A stretch of 64,000 nucleotides of DNA from Tamarix chinensis (Eukaryota > Streptophyta > Magnoliopsida > Caryophyllales > Tamaricaceae): assembly GCA_030549775.1 (NCBI GenBank), contig CM060181.1:53450218-53514217 (forward strand), given 5' to 3'. The first letter of the stretch is position 1, and each line of letters opens with the position of its first letter. The translations under genes and the position numbers were made by a program. Shown here piece by piece: positions 12,375 through 24,600 of the stretch. The notes beneath the pieces were generated by a model, which was given only the letters and a program-made list of their open reading frames with translations, searched no databases and had not been told where the DNA came from.

Positions 12375-13669
12375 GGTCTGGACTTGGCTCAACAATCTTT
12401 CTCTTTAAATAGTTAGTATCTTATTCGTATCTTATTCGATAAATATTTCGCCCTTGACATGCATGTCACCAACCTTCTACTTCTATTCTCCCAAGAGGGC
12501 CCATCCCATATCTTGAGACTTCTGTGCATCCTATCACACCCCAATATCCATTCCTCCTTCCATTTACCCATAATGAAAACCCAACTCCTAAGGGTGTGGA
12601 TTAAGGCCCATCACCTTATGACATCCAAATCCATTTACTACCACTCTTTAGGGTTTTCCCTTGAAACCCCAATTGGACCTATGTGGCCCAAACTTCCTCT
12701 TACTTACACTACCATTATTTCTTTTATCACCCAACGCCTCATCTCATTTAGATTCAATCCAAATCACATCACTTTACTCATCGATTATACATGTGACCAA
12801 GAAACCCTAGTTGGCCACTCCAAACCCTAGCACCTTTCTCCCCCCACAAGTCACCTCTCTATTTTTCACCTAACATCTCTTCCTTCCCATGACACCCATA
12901 CTCATTCCTTATATAATGAGTTTCCACTCTTATCCTATACTCCACTCTTCCTAAATTATTTTTACTTTCACATTTCCCCTCAGATTAGGGTTTCCTCCCA
13001 AAACTCTAATCAGGTCCCCAATACACCCTTATACCAACATACATACTATTTTTCACTCCAAGTTTCCAATCACTCCACAACTATCCCCTTACCTTAATTA
13101 CACCCTAAGATAACTTTTCTCACATAAAGATCATCCCCATGAAGACTCCATCCATCCCAAGTAAACCCTTGAAATTCCCATTCAAGATTCATATCACTCA
13201 TTCATTTTGATCATAACCTCCTTTTATTTTCTCCCTTATAGATCATGAGATAATAAGGTCAATCTCATGTCCCTTTAGTCAACCCACTTCCCATTTTCCC
13301 CTTTTTATCCTTTAATCCCATATCATATTATTAAACATCCTAGCATGCATGTCCTAGAGGGTCACATCATATAACATCATAAGTACAACATATATAATCT
13401 TTATACACATGCCATAAGGAATTCACATAAGCATACCTCAACTCCAAGCTGCGCTACAAGTAATTAGGCATCATAATCATAAGTACACAACATGGCATAA
13501 CACATGGCACACAAGACGCATAATACACACATAATTGTTCTTAGCCACATCCTTACCTAATATGACATCGGTCTTGGAGCACGTTCCTACGCCTCCTTAG
13601 GGTTTTGACTTGATTCACATATAAGAGGGAAATACTATGGGTTAATCTCCCTCTTACCAAAATTACCAT

Positions 13670-14580
13670 TATTCCTACCTTACTCTTATCATAACCTACT
13701 ATTGAGGCTAATAATGATAATAGTAGTTTTATAAGTAAAAGTAGGGTTATTATTCTTAAAGTAGCTAATCATGCTACTACTAATCAAAATAGGTCTTTGT
13801 AATTACAACGATTTATATTAAAGTAATTATAGCGATATTCCTATTATTAAAGGTAATAGTTTCAATATTACTACTACTAATAATAATAGTTGTTGTAGTA
13901 ATAATACTAATATCAACCCAAACCCTAGTAATAATAATAATAGTGATATTAGTAATATAAAAGTAGTGACCATAATGATACTAATAATAATAATGCTAGT
14001 AGTGGTATAAGAAATATTAACAATAATGATAAGGTAATGATGATGATGATGATGATAGTAGTAGTAGTAGTAGTAGTTCCAATCTTAAGAATAATGCTAA
14101 CAAAGGTCCTAATAATCATAATAGTAGTAGCCTTAGTGATAGTTTGATCAAGTATAATAATAGTGATAGTAATAGTAGTAGTAGTAGTAATAATAATAAT
14201 AAAAGTAATAGTAACAATAAAATTAATAATGTTAAGAATAATACTAATAATAATCGAAATGGTAATAGTGATATATAGATTCAAATATTTACAATAATAA
14301 TAAAAGTGATAATATGCCAATGTTAGTATTAATAATAATATTAACAATAATAATAGTAATAGTAATAATAATAATAACAATAATGATGATGATGATAATG
14401 ATAATAATAATAATAATAATAATAATAAAATAATGATAATCATAATGATAAGGTTGTCGACCTTTAATAATAATAATATTAGTTAGAATAATTCTAAAGT
14501 TAGGTTAAATAATAATAATAATAATGGTAATAATAATAATATTATTAAGAACAATACTATTAATATTACTAAAAACTACT
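13670..14580. repeat. Trinucleotide low-complexity block (AAT/AGT/ATG)
   Basis: Nearly continuous interrupted triplets: ATGATG runs near 14037-14055, AGTAGT near 14057-14075 and 14175-14190, and AAT runs near 14335-14430. Leu/Ile/Thr-rich open frames here arise from the triplet structure and are not genes. Confidence 0.85.
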
Positions 14581-14599
14581 AACACGTGTACAAAAAAGG

Positions 14600-15830
14600 T
14601 TTAGGGGTTGTGGAGGTTAGAGTACCACCTAGGGATGGTGGTGGCATGGGCAGCGGTGTACGGCAGCAGTAGTGGAGGGAGAAGAGAGGGGTAGAGGTGG
14701 TTGTATAGGCTAGGAGAGAGGGAATGAGGGGGTGAGTGAGGTGGTGTTGGGTGCCTCAGGTGGAGAGGGTTGGAATAGAGGTGGTGGTGCAGTCAAAGGG
14801 GGCGGCACACAGCGGCGAGTGTGGTGGCCAAAGGCGGTGGAGGGAGGAGAAAGGAGGAGGAGAGGGTGGCAGGGAAAAGGGAGGTATGGGGAGGTAGAGG
14901 GAGCTCCCCTGGTTGTTCTGGAGGGTAGAAGGAATGTTGGTTGTGGCGAAATTGGCGGTGGACGATGGTGCGAAGGACGACAATGGTCGAGGTGGGGTTG
15001 ATTGGGAGGTGGACTTTGCACGGTCGGGGTGGATCGTGCAGGGAAAATCGAGGGAGGAGGGACATATAGTTGGGTAGAGGGTGATGCAGGGGATGATTTT
15101 GTGGGTGGCTCGGGTGGCGGTGCTGGGTGGCGGTGATAGGGCTATCGTCTGATCTGGAAGTGGCGTAAGGGCTAATTTTCTAGGCTGCGAATCAAAGGAG
15201 CCTGATTATGGCTGCCCTTGTGGTATTTATAGGCCAATCAGAGGGGAAAATGTCAGAGGAGGAAGAGGACAAGAGGGGGCAGGCAAGGCAGGACCATCAG
15301 TCGGTTGTGGCAGGCTGTGCAGGTCTGCCATGGCAGGGAGTTGGTGGTCGGGGGAGAGAAGGGAAAGAGGGGTAGGCATGCATGAGGAGGGAGAGGGTTG
15401 GTTGGGTTGAAAATGGGAAAGAAAAAAACTAGAGAGAGAGGGAAAGGATGACCAGACTGAGTGCGGTGGTGGTTGGTGGAAATGGGTTGTAGGTCAAGGG
15501 CTGCAGGTCGCGCAAGGGGGGGGGAGAAGACAGGCCTGGATAGGGCGGTCTAGGAAGGAAAAGAAAGAAGGAAAAGGGGAGGGGGAACTTACGGTCGGTA
15601 GGATAAAGGAGGGGGATGCAGGCCTTGGGCCGCGTGAGATGGGGAAAAAAGGAGGGGAGATTGGGTTGTGCGAGCTGGCCCAATCTGGGGGAGAAGGAGA
15701 AAAAGAAAGGGAGAAAGGAGGGAAAAGAAAGAAAAAGGAAAAAGAAGGAGAAAAGGGGGAAAAGAAAAAGGAAAAGGAAAATAATGGATTGGTTAGGTGT
15801 TTAGGATATTTTAGAATTTATTGATTATTC
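14600..15830. repeat. G-rich to purine-rich block of the B LTR
   Basis: Strong strand asymmetry: GGTGG/GGAGG-rich to about 15400, then GA-rich (GGAAAAGGAGAAAAAG-type) to about 15785. Overlapping frames on both strands are compositional. On the element's own strand this is a C/T-rich tract, probably in U3. Confidence 0.75.
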
Positions 15831-15839
15831 AAAATAATA

Positions 15840-15843
<4 letters not shown>

Positions 15844-15875
<32 letters not shown>
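15844..15875. repeat. (AAT)n microsatellite
   Basis: About ten AAT units. Confidence 0.9.
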
Positions 15876-16100
15876 TAAATCCCTTTTTAGGTTACTTTGG
15901 GATATTTTAAATAATTCTTTCCTAAATTTCATTTTATTTAGCAAAATGCCCTAATTTTTCCTAATTAAATTATTTATTATTTTCTTCTTGATTTGCCTTC
16001 ATTAATTTCCTTTTATTTTAATAAAATAATTTAATTAATTAATTTTCCTAATAAATTCTTATTTTACCATAATCCCCTAAATTAGGATTTTGGGGTTTCA

Positions 16101-16116
16101 TCTCTACCTCCTTAAA
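16101..16116 (-). other. Polypurine tract of element B
   Basis: The minus strand reads TTTAAGGAGGTAGAGA immediately before the LTR start TGAAACCCC. The preceding GGAGACGAAGTATTTCTTTAAGGAGG context is typical of plant Tekay elements, as I recall the family. Confidence 0.75.
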
Positions 16117-16213
16117 GAAATACTTCGTCTCCGAAGTCACTTGCAATTTCCTAGGGTTAAGGCCAGAACGTCCTAAGCGGATAGGGACACAACTATCATG
16201 AGCAACTATACAA

Positions 16214-17475
16214 CTACCCCCCCCCCCTTAAAGAAAGACTTATTAAGGATAGTCGTACCTGGCTACTTGTAGCAAAGAGTTCCGAATACACTTCACGCAT
16301 GTATTTCTCGGCTTCCCAAGTAGCTTCTTCGGTTCCATGTTGACTCCATAGAATCTTAATAAAGGGAACTACACTTGTGTGGGTCTTTCGTAGCTTGGTA
16401 TCGAGGATCCACACTGGTTGTTCTTCGGAGGTTAAGGAGTCGTCCAATTTTATCTCATCTGGTCGGATCACATGGGAAGGATCAGCAACGTACTTTCACA
16501 ACTGCGAGATGTGGAACACATTGTGAACTCGTGCCAACTCTGGAGGAAGAGCCAATAGATAAGAAACCTCGCCTACACGCTCCATGATCTCAAAGGGGCC
16601 GATGTACCTCGGGCTCAGCTTGCCCTTTTTGCCAAACCTTTGAATGCCCTTTATAGGGGAAACCCTCAACAACATCTTTCTCCTAGTTCAAAATCACCAT
16701 CCCAGCGTCTCCGATCAGCATAACTCTTCTATCTACTCTGGGCTGCTCTCATCTGATCATGAATCTGACAAAATTTCCTAGTCATCTCCTCAATCATCTC
16801 GGGCCCCAACACCACTATCTTGCTGATATCGCTCCACCACAAGGGAGTTCAACATTTTCGCCCGTACAAAGCTTCAAAGGGAGCCATCCCAATATTGTTA
16901 TGGTAGCTGTTGTTGTATGAGAAATCTATCAAATGCAGGCATTCCTCCCAACAACCCTGAAAATCCAACACACAGGCCCTTACACATATCCTCCAAGGTT
17001 TGTATGGTTTACTCTATCTGCCCATCCATGGCAGGGTGGAAAGTTGTTCTCATCTTCAACCTCGTCCCCAGGACCTCCTGTAGCTTCCCCCAGAAATGAG
17101 AGAGAAACCTTAAGTCCCTATCTAACATGATGTCCTATGGAACCCCGCGACGGCTGACCATAAACGTCATATAGGTGTCGCTAGCTGATCCATACTCCAG
17201 GTGGGCCTCATCGGAATAAACATGGTTGACTTAGTTAATCTTCCCACAATAACCCAAATGGTCTCACAACCCCTCTGAGTCTTTGGTAAACCACTAACGA
17301 AATCCATGGAGATGAAGTCCCACTTCCATCTTGGTACCTCCAAGGGCTGAAGTAGTCTTGTAGGCCTTCGGTGTTCGATCTTAACCGTTTGATACACCAG
17401 ATATTGAGACATGAACTCAGCCACTTCCCACTTCATGCGGGGCCACAAGTAAACCTTCTTGAGGTCCTTGTACAA
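16214..17475 (-). pseudogene. Element B integrase and chromodomain remnant
   Basis: From 17475 down: the HHCC-to-core region (LYKDLKKVYLWPRMKWEVAEF, then MDFVSGLPKTQRG), the second-Asp region DRDLRFLSHFWGKL (about 17120), HPAMDGQIE (about 17040), [19 protein letters not shown] (about 16600) and a C-terminal chromodomain with DDSLTSEEQPVWILD and ILWSQHGTEEATWE (16471-16214). Stops and frame changes interrupt it between about 17167 and 16480. The chromodomain marks the element as a chromovirus; in that group it directs integration to modified chromatin. Confidence 0.85.
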
Positions 17476-17679
17476 CTTATATCCTTCAAGGTGGATTGAA
17501 CAAGGGGTCTAATGCCCCTCCTCCATGATACGACGCTTCAATTCTGGACATTTCTAAGGTATGCACCAGCGACCCTTGAATTAAAGGTTGTCGTCCTCAT
17601 GAATTCTGAACCCTTCTGCTTGGCCTTCCTGTATCTTCTGTCGGATCCTCTCAAGCTTGACGTCTTTCATCTGGCCAGC

Positions 17680-19050
17680 TCAAATCTCCTCAAATATGGT
17701 GGAACTGAGTGTTAAGGCGCTCATGTGGGCCTCAAGGTCCCTTTGCTGAATTAGTTCAACTCCTAAGCCTGACAACTCACCTATCACCCTATCAGTGACC
17801 ACACAACAAAGTGTAGAATGTGAGGTCTTCCTACTCAGGGCATCTGCAACTACATTGGTCTTACCCTCGTGGTAGGTCAACTCAATGTCATAGTCCTTAA
17901 CAAGCTCCAACCACCTTCTCTACCTTATGTTGAGCTCCTTCTAGGTGAAGATGTACTTGAGGCTCTTATGGTCCATAAAGAACTTGCACTTCATCCCTTA
18001 CAGGTAGTGCCTCTAAATCTTTAGGGCAAACACCACGACAGATAACTCCAGGTCATGGGTGGGGTAATTCTGTTCATTCTACTTCAACTGTTGTGAGGCA
18101 TATGCGACCACTCTGCCCTTCTGCATCAACACACACCAAAGTCCGTGCTTGGAAGCATCACTATAAATTTCAAACCCCTCTGTACTCTCTAGCAGAGTCA
18201 ACACAAGTGCGGTGGTCAACCATCTTTTCAACTCTTGAAAGGCCCTCTCACAAGTATCTTCCCACTGGAATTTCGTAGTCTTCTTCAGGAGGCTGGTTAG
18301 CGGTCGGGCAAGCTTGGAGAAGTTCTACACAAATCTTCTGTAATACCTGGCCAAACCTAGGAAGCTCCGAACCTCTATTATGTTCGTGGGAGGCTTCCAT
18401 TCTATGATGGCCACGATCTTGGCTTGGTCCACGACCACTCCCCCTATCGATACAATGTGTCCCAGGAAAGCCGCCTCTTGAAGCCAAAATCCGCACTTTG
18501 ATAATTTCACGTACAAGCGATGTTCTCTTAGCAGACTCATAATAGTGCGAAGGTGCTGCTCATGCTCCTCGTTCCCTTGGGAGTACACTGGAATATCATC
18601 AATGAACACCACAACAATTTGATCGAGAAATGGTATGAATATCCTTGTCATTAGATCCATGAAAACTGCAGGCACATTCGTGAGCCCAAATGGCATCACT
18701 GTAAACTCGTAGTGCCCGTACCAAGTCCAGAAGGCGATCTTCATAATATTAGCATCGACGATCATCAACTGATGGTACCCCGACCTCAAATCAATCTTAG
18801 ATAATACGGTGTCACTCTTCAACTAGTCAAACAGATCATCAATTCTCGGGAGTGGGTACCGGTTCTTCACTATTAGTTGATTCAGCCCTCGGTAGCCAAT
18901 GTAGAGACGGAGGCTACCATCCTTCTTCTTCATGAACAAGATTGGTGCTCCCTAGGATAACACACTCAGCCGGATGTACCCGTGCTCTAGTAGCTCTTCT
19001 AGCTGGGTCTTTAACTCCTTTAATTCAACCGGCGCCCTCCGCTAAGGTGC
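17680..19050 (-). pseudogene. Element B reverse transcriptase-RNase H remnant
   Basis: Minus strand, 19050 to 17680: [63 protein letters not shown], the catalytic box VFIDD (YxDD position, about 18600), [12 protein letters not shown], then RNase H with YSDASKHG and the closing [15 protein letters not shown] (about 17840). The longest open part is 18822-18325. In-frame stops occur near 18825, 18010 and 17930, so it is inactive. Confidence 0.88.
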
Positions 19051-19287
19051 CTTCGTGATGGGCTCAGCTCCCTGTGTCAGCTCAATCCAGAAATCAATCT
19101 CCCGAACTGGGGGCATACCCGGTATCTCTTCAGGAAATACATCGGGAAACTCTTTGGCTATTAGGATCCTGTCTAGGGTCGCCAAATCCTTGTTCAGCTC
19201 CTACAGACTGCATAAGTATAGGGGATATCCCTTCTGGACCAAAGAGTGCAGAGTCACTGCCGATATCACCCTGGTAGCGGGCTTAAC

Positions 19288-19640
19288 CTAGGTCCTTTTG
19301 TACGAAACCCTAGTCCCCTTCGGGCCTCGCAATATCACGCACTCCTGAGTGTAGTCAATAATGGTCTTATATCTCCCTAGCATGTCCATACCTAGAATCA
19401 TGTCGAAGTCTTTTAAGTCCATCCCGAATAGGTCTACTAGGAAATCTACCCCGCTTATGACTAAGGTCACATCTGAAAAATAACTGGCTACACTCCACTT
19501 TATCACCGGATGGAAGCATCACAGATAGTTCTATTCTAGTAGTAGGTGATAGTTCAGCCTTAGCAGTAAAAGTAGATGAAACAAAGGATAGGGTAGCACC
19601 TGAATCAAATAGGACATGTACTGGCAGAGAGCAGATGTTG
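19288..19640 (-). pseudogene. Element B aspartic protease remnant
   Basis: The minus strand encodes HVLFDSGATLSFV at about 19617-19580 (catalytic DSG) and, after a frame break, DFLVDLFGMDLKDFDMILGMD (19450-19380), the usual second half of a chromovirus protease. It ends 130 bp from the insertion point of element E, so E landed between gag and protease. Confidence 0.8.
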
Positions 19641-19770
19641 AACGTACTAGTGATGACGTCAATCTGGCGGTCAGCCTCCGCCTAGTTAATCACATTTAGG
19701 CACCCGCCTGATTGGCCTCCCTGAGGCCTTCCCCTGACCTCTCTAGTTGTGGCACCAGTTGGGGTAGGTG

Positions 19771-21336
19771 TGATAGATGAGATTTATATGTTATTTTGCT
19801 AAGTAAAAATGTCATTTATTCCTCATTACTTTTATAACATGTAATCTTTTCTCGAGTTTTTCTCTTTTGGATAGATTTTGCAGGAAAAGATAAAAATGAA
19901 TAAATTCAAAGGAGAAATCGATGGAAAGAGAAAAGGCAACAAAGAACACATCAATAGATATGGAATCAATGGAAGAAAAGACTGGAAATGAAGAATATAT
20001 ATCAAAGGGAAGATTGTGTTGAAATTTCATGAAGAAATAATGAAGGAACAAGAAACACGGCCCCCCCGTGTTTCCTAAACACGGCCCGTGTTTTTCTATC
20101 AGCACACAAATTTCAGCACTTAAAATTCAGCATTTGGCCGAGAGTTCAAGGAAAAACACGGGGGTCCCGTGTTTCCTAAACACGGACCGTGTTTTTCTCA
20201 AATTCTGTAACCGTTCGCGCAACGTTTCCCCGATATATTTCTAAAGTTTGAACATTCGAAAAGGTGGTTCGGGGGAGTTCGAGAATGGGATTTTCTCTTT
20301 CTCTCTATACTCTCTAGATACCACATGTAATTTGTAATTCCAATTCTCTTTCTCTCCATTGTATTCAATTGAACAATCAACAATCTGCAATTCAATTCGA
20401 TAAGTTCTTCTCCATTCCTCTTTTAATTGCAAGTTTTGATTTTTGATTGAATGCAATTCAATTCTCTTTGTTGCATTATTATTTTTCTTATGTTTGGTGT
20501 TTCATTGTTAATTTATTTATAAGCATTGATGTTAATTATAGATTATTACATTTAATTGTGTGTTATTGCAATTATGTAGATAGTATAAGGTAGGAGGATT
20601 TGATGACAGAATTAGGGTTTCGGATATGATAACGTATTTTGAATTCATGATTCTAAATTAAATTTAATTGAATTGATGGACGGAATTGAATGATCTCGCA
20701 TCATAGATTAAGAATTTAAACTAATTAGACTGATCACCTATCTAGTTTAGATCTTAATCTACGCTAGGATAATGGAATTAACACGTAATTTTTAATTAAC
20801 GTTTCCAGAGTAGCAAAAGATTAATTATTAATCTTGTCCATTAATTCGTTCGATTGCATGATCCGAGCTTGTGTGATTATGGTCGTAGTTGACTGCTTTC
20901 CATTCGTAATGCTGCCATTAATTGAATCTAGTGTTCTTAACCTAGGTTATCAATTGGTTAGATGATAAATTGAGAGCTTATTCAATTTATTAAATTAAGA
21001 GAAGGCAAAGAGATGAATTATTATGAGTTTCTACAGGTCAACGTTAAATCATTTAGAATCTTTCGTTTCTCCATGATTATTTGATATCCTAATTCCATAA
21101 TCAATGCCTTCCTGTCCTTATTAGTTAATTAGTGAGTACAATGTTTTATTATTTATCCATAGTTTAGATATTGATGATAGAATTATATGTTATTGCATAA
21201 CCGGGTTTTTAACATCGATTACAGAATTATTGATTATATTCCATTCCTTGTGGGTTCGACTCCTTCTTGCCATATACTACGTATTTGGAAATTAGGATTT
21301 ATTTATTAAATTTGTTGTGCATACGACAGTGCATCA
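19771..21336 (+). repeat. 5' LTR of element E
   Basis: 1566 bp, TGATAGATGA to GTGCATCA. The only second copy in the window is its first 91 bp at 30643-30733. It contains two palindromic ACACGG/CCGTGT clusters (20054-20195), a CT-rich block (20290-20360) and the sequence GTGGGTTCGACTCC near the end. Confidence 0.85.
20054..20195. repeat. Palindromic AACACGG...CCGTGTTT motifs in the E LTR
   Basis: Two pairs of hairpin-capable motifs, at about 20054-20097 and 20155-20195, each consisting of AACACGG(G/C)n...CCGTGTTT units separated by CCTAAACACGG. The same motif forms the 83-bp array at 27114-27410 in the same element. Confidence 0.8.
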
Positions 21337-21342
21337 AATTTT

Positions 21343-21360
21343 TGGCGCCGTTGCCGGGGA
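21343..21360 (+). other. Primer-binding site of element E (tRNA-Asp type)
   Basis: TGGCGCCGTTGCCGGGGA, six bases after the LTR end. This is the 18-nt PBS usual for plant Athila/Tat elements, attributed to tRNA-Asp. Confidence 0.88.
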
Positions 21361-21679
21361 ATTGGCAATTATAATCTCTAGTTTTGTTTTTGTTGTGGTT
21401 TCTTATTTTAGTTTTTGATAAATTCTTCACGTGACCTCATCTAATCTTTGATTGTGTGTAATCTTCAGGCATTCACAATTGAGATCATTTGCGATCGAGC
21501 ATCAAGGACAAATTATTCCAGCCATAGATCCAAACTCATCTTCTCCAATTGCAACTAGGACAAGAAGGAAGTTGGAACAAGCTAATCAGATTCCATCACC
21601 TTTTGAAGAAAGTTCCACAAACTTGGAAGAAGACGACATAGAGGATTTGTGTAGTACACCTTACTACATTAATCCACCG

Positions 21680-24600
21680 ATGGCAGAGCGAACTCTCAAG
21701 GAGCTAGCTGCTCCTATCTTCAACCCTAATCTTTTATGCATTAATTATCCTGCTGATAATGATACTTGTGAAATCAAACCTGGACTAATACGAGCCTTAC
21801 CTATTTTTACAGGTTTTAAAGACAATAATTCCATGGGTTCAAGCTGTTTCACCGACCCAAATAAATTTCTCAAGGAATTCCATATAGCTTGTTCTGGTAT
21901 GAAACCGAATGGAGTAAGTGTAGAAAAACTTAAACTCAAAGCTTTTCCTTTTGCTTTGGCTGATGCTGCTAAGGAATGGTTATATGATCTACCAGCGGGC
22001 TCAGTAAACACTTGGACTGATATGCAAAAGGTTTTCCTTGAAAAATATTTTCCTTCATCAAGAGCAACTAATATAAGAAAGGAAATATGTGGTATTAGGC
22101 AAGATGGAGGAGAATCTTTACACGAATATTGGGAACGTTTCAAGAAATTCTGTGGTAGTTGTCCTAATCATCAAATTAGTGAACAATTATTAATACAATA
22201 TTTTTACGAAGGTTTATCTCCTATGGATCGCAATATGATAGATGCTTCTAGTGGTGGTACTTTAGTTGATAAAACACCCATCGAAGCAAAAAGGTTAATT
22301 GCGAATATGGCATCTAACTCACAATATTGTAATAGGAGTAATACTTCTATGTCTCAACAGGTGAAAGAAACCAATATTGCTGAATTAAAAACGCAAGTAT
22401 CAAATTTGACAGCTCTTGTGGAAAGAGTTGTAGGAGAAAAGATTCCTGCCAAGGTATGTGGAATTTGTTCTTTTACAGGTCATCCAACGGATATGTGTCC
22501 TACTTTGCAGGAAGAACAACAAGTAAACGCCATTGGAGGACAACCATTTCCAAAAAGGAATGATCCATTTGCTCCAACATATAATCCTGGATGGAAGGAT
22601 CACCCAAATCTAAGGTATGGAAACACTCAACAAAGTGGTAACTCATATTTCCGACCACAGATGTATCAAAATCAGCAAGGAGCAAATCCACCTCCCAGAT
22701 TTTTCCAAATTCCACCAAACCAGCAAAGACCACCATTTCAACCGATGCCTCCACCACAAGTTTCACAACAATCGGGGGGTATGCCTTTGGAAGATTTGGT
22801 AAAATCTTTAGCTACCAATACCTTACAATTCCAACAAGAGACTAGAAACGGTATTAAGAATTTGGAGAATCAAGTGAGTCAACTAGCAGATTCCCTTGGA
22901 AAAATGCAAGCACAAGGTTCTTCAAAATTTCCTATCCAAACTGAAAGAAATCCCAAGGAAAATGCTAGTGCTATCACAACTCGCAGTGGAAAACAATTAT
23001 CAGATCCAAGAAAAGTGGGTGAAGAAGAAAACAACAAGAACACATATGAAACAAATGTTGAAGAAGAAATAAAGGAAGATTCAGAACCAACGGTGAAGAG
23101 TAAGTCACATTCTCCTATAAAAATTCCTGCTCCTTTTCCTAGCAGGTTGGCCAAAAACAAGAAGGTAAATCATGATAAGGAGATATTTGACATATTCAAG
23201 AAGGTAGAAGTTAACCTTCCTCTCATTGATGCGATCAAACAAGTACCCAGGTATGCAAAATTCCTCAAGAACTTGTGTACAAATAAAAGGAAACTTAATG
23301 AGAATGAGAAGGTAAGTGTGGGAGAAAATGTATCAGCAATGTTGCAAAGAAAGCTTCCACCAAAGTGCAAAGATCCAGGTATTTTCACTATACCTTGTAA
23401 AATTGGAAACACGAGGTACGAAAAATACATGTTTGACTTAGGTGCTTCAATAAATGTCATGCCTTTATCTATCTTTAACACCCTAAGTCTAGGTCCTTTA
23501 AAGGATACTCGTGTTGTTATCCAATTGGCTGATAGATCTAACACATATCCTGAAGGGGTTATTGAAGATGTCTTAGTTCAGGTTAATGAGTTGGTTTTTC
23601 CTGCGGATTTCTATGTGTTAGATATGCAAGATAATGGCTTGGCTAATCCATCACCTATATTGTTAGGGAGACCATTCCTAAAAACTTCAAAAACAAAAAC
23701 TGATGTCCACGATGGAGTGTTAACCATGGAATTTGATGGTGAAATTATTAAGTTTAACATATATGATTCCATGAAATTTCCTGCAGATGGTGAAGAGGTA
23801 TCTATGATTGATGTCATTGAAAATTTAACTGAAATGGTGTACCAATTATCATCAGCTGATCCTTTAGAAATAACTTTGACACAAGGAATAGCAACTGAAA
23901 AATTGGAAGAATTAAGCAAATTGTATGACGTTGATGAAGAAATCAAGGAGGTAGTGGCTGCTTTGGGAACATGTCCGAGTAGAATTGGAAAATTTGTGGA
24001 TTTACCATTGACAGTGGATAGGCCTGTACCTTCCATAGAACAACCCCCTGAAGTGGAGTTGAAGCCTTTACCTGACCATCTCAAATATGCATTCTTAGGA
24101 GATAAGAATACCCTTCCGGTCATCATATCTAGTGAACTAACGTCTCATCAGGAAGAACAACTGGTAAACGTGTTGAAGAAATACAAATCAGCTTTGGGGT
24201 GGACAGTTGCTGATATTAAGGGTATTAGTCCTTCAGTTTGTATGCATCGGATTTTAATGGAAGAAGATGTGAAGCCTTGTAGACAAGTACAACGTAGGTT
24301 GAATCCGATAATGATGGAGGTTGTGAAGAAAGAGGTTCTAAAATTGCTAAGTGTAGGAGTCATTTACCCAATTTCTGATAGTAGTTGGGTAAGTCCGCTT
24401 CAGGTTGTCCCAAAGAAAACAGGCATAACAGTAGTGGAGAATGATAAAGGAGAAATGGTTCCTACTAGAGTTCAAAATGGTTGGAGGGTATGTGTTGACT
24501 ATAGAAAACTGAACTCCATGACTAGGAAAGATCATTTTCCTTTACCATTTATGGATCAAATGTTAGAACGGCTAGCGGGTCATGCTTATTATTGTTTTCT

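Larger units (their letters stand above)
11356..16100 (-). repeat. 3' LTR of element B (4.7 kb)
   Basis: On the minus strand it starts TGAAACCCCAAAATCC at 16100, directly after the PPT, and ends GGGGGGTGTTACA at 11356. Its length is swollen by simple sequence (about 13670-14580 and 14600-15880). No functional coding region is expected; short frames in 12459-12830 and in the G-rich block are compositional artefacts. The LTR assignment rests on position, termini and target duplication, because the right-hand LTR is too short for a full comparison. Confidence 0.68.

Noticed and set aside
12459..12830. 123-residue + frame
   Set aside because: Lies in the long LTR of element B, no domain or coding context.
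13949..14443. 164-residue Leu/Ile/Thr-rich minus-strand frame
   Set aside because: Produced by AAT/AGT/ATG triplet repeats; no domain, entirely within a low-complexity part of the B LTR.
14710..15065. Several overlapping Pro/Ser- or Gly-rich frames on both strands
   Set aside because: Open on both strands because of G-rich, stop-poor composition; no conserved motif.
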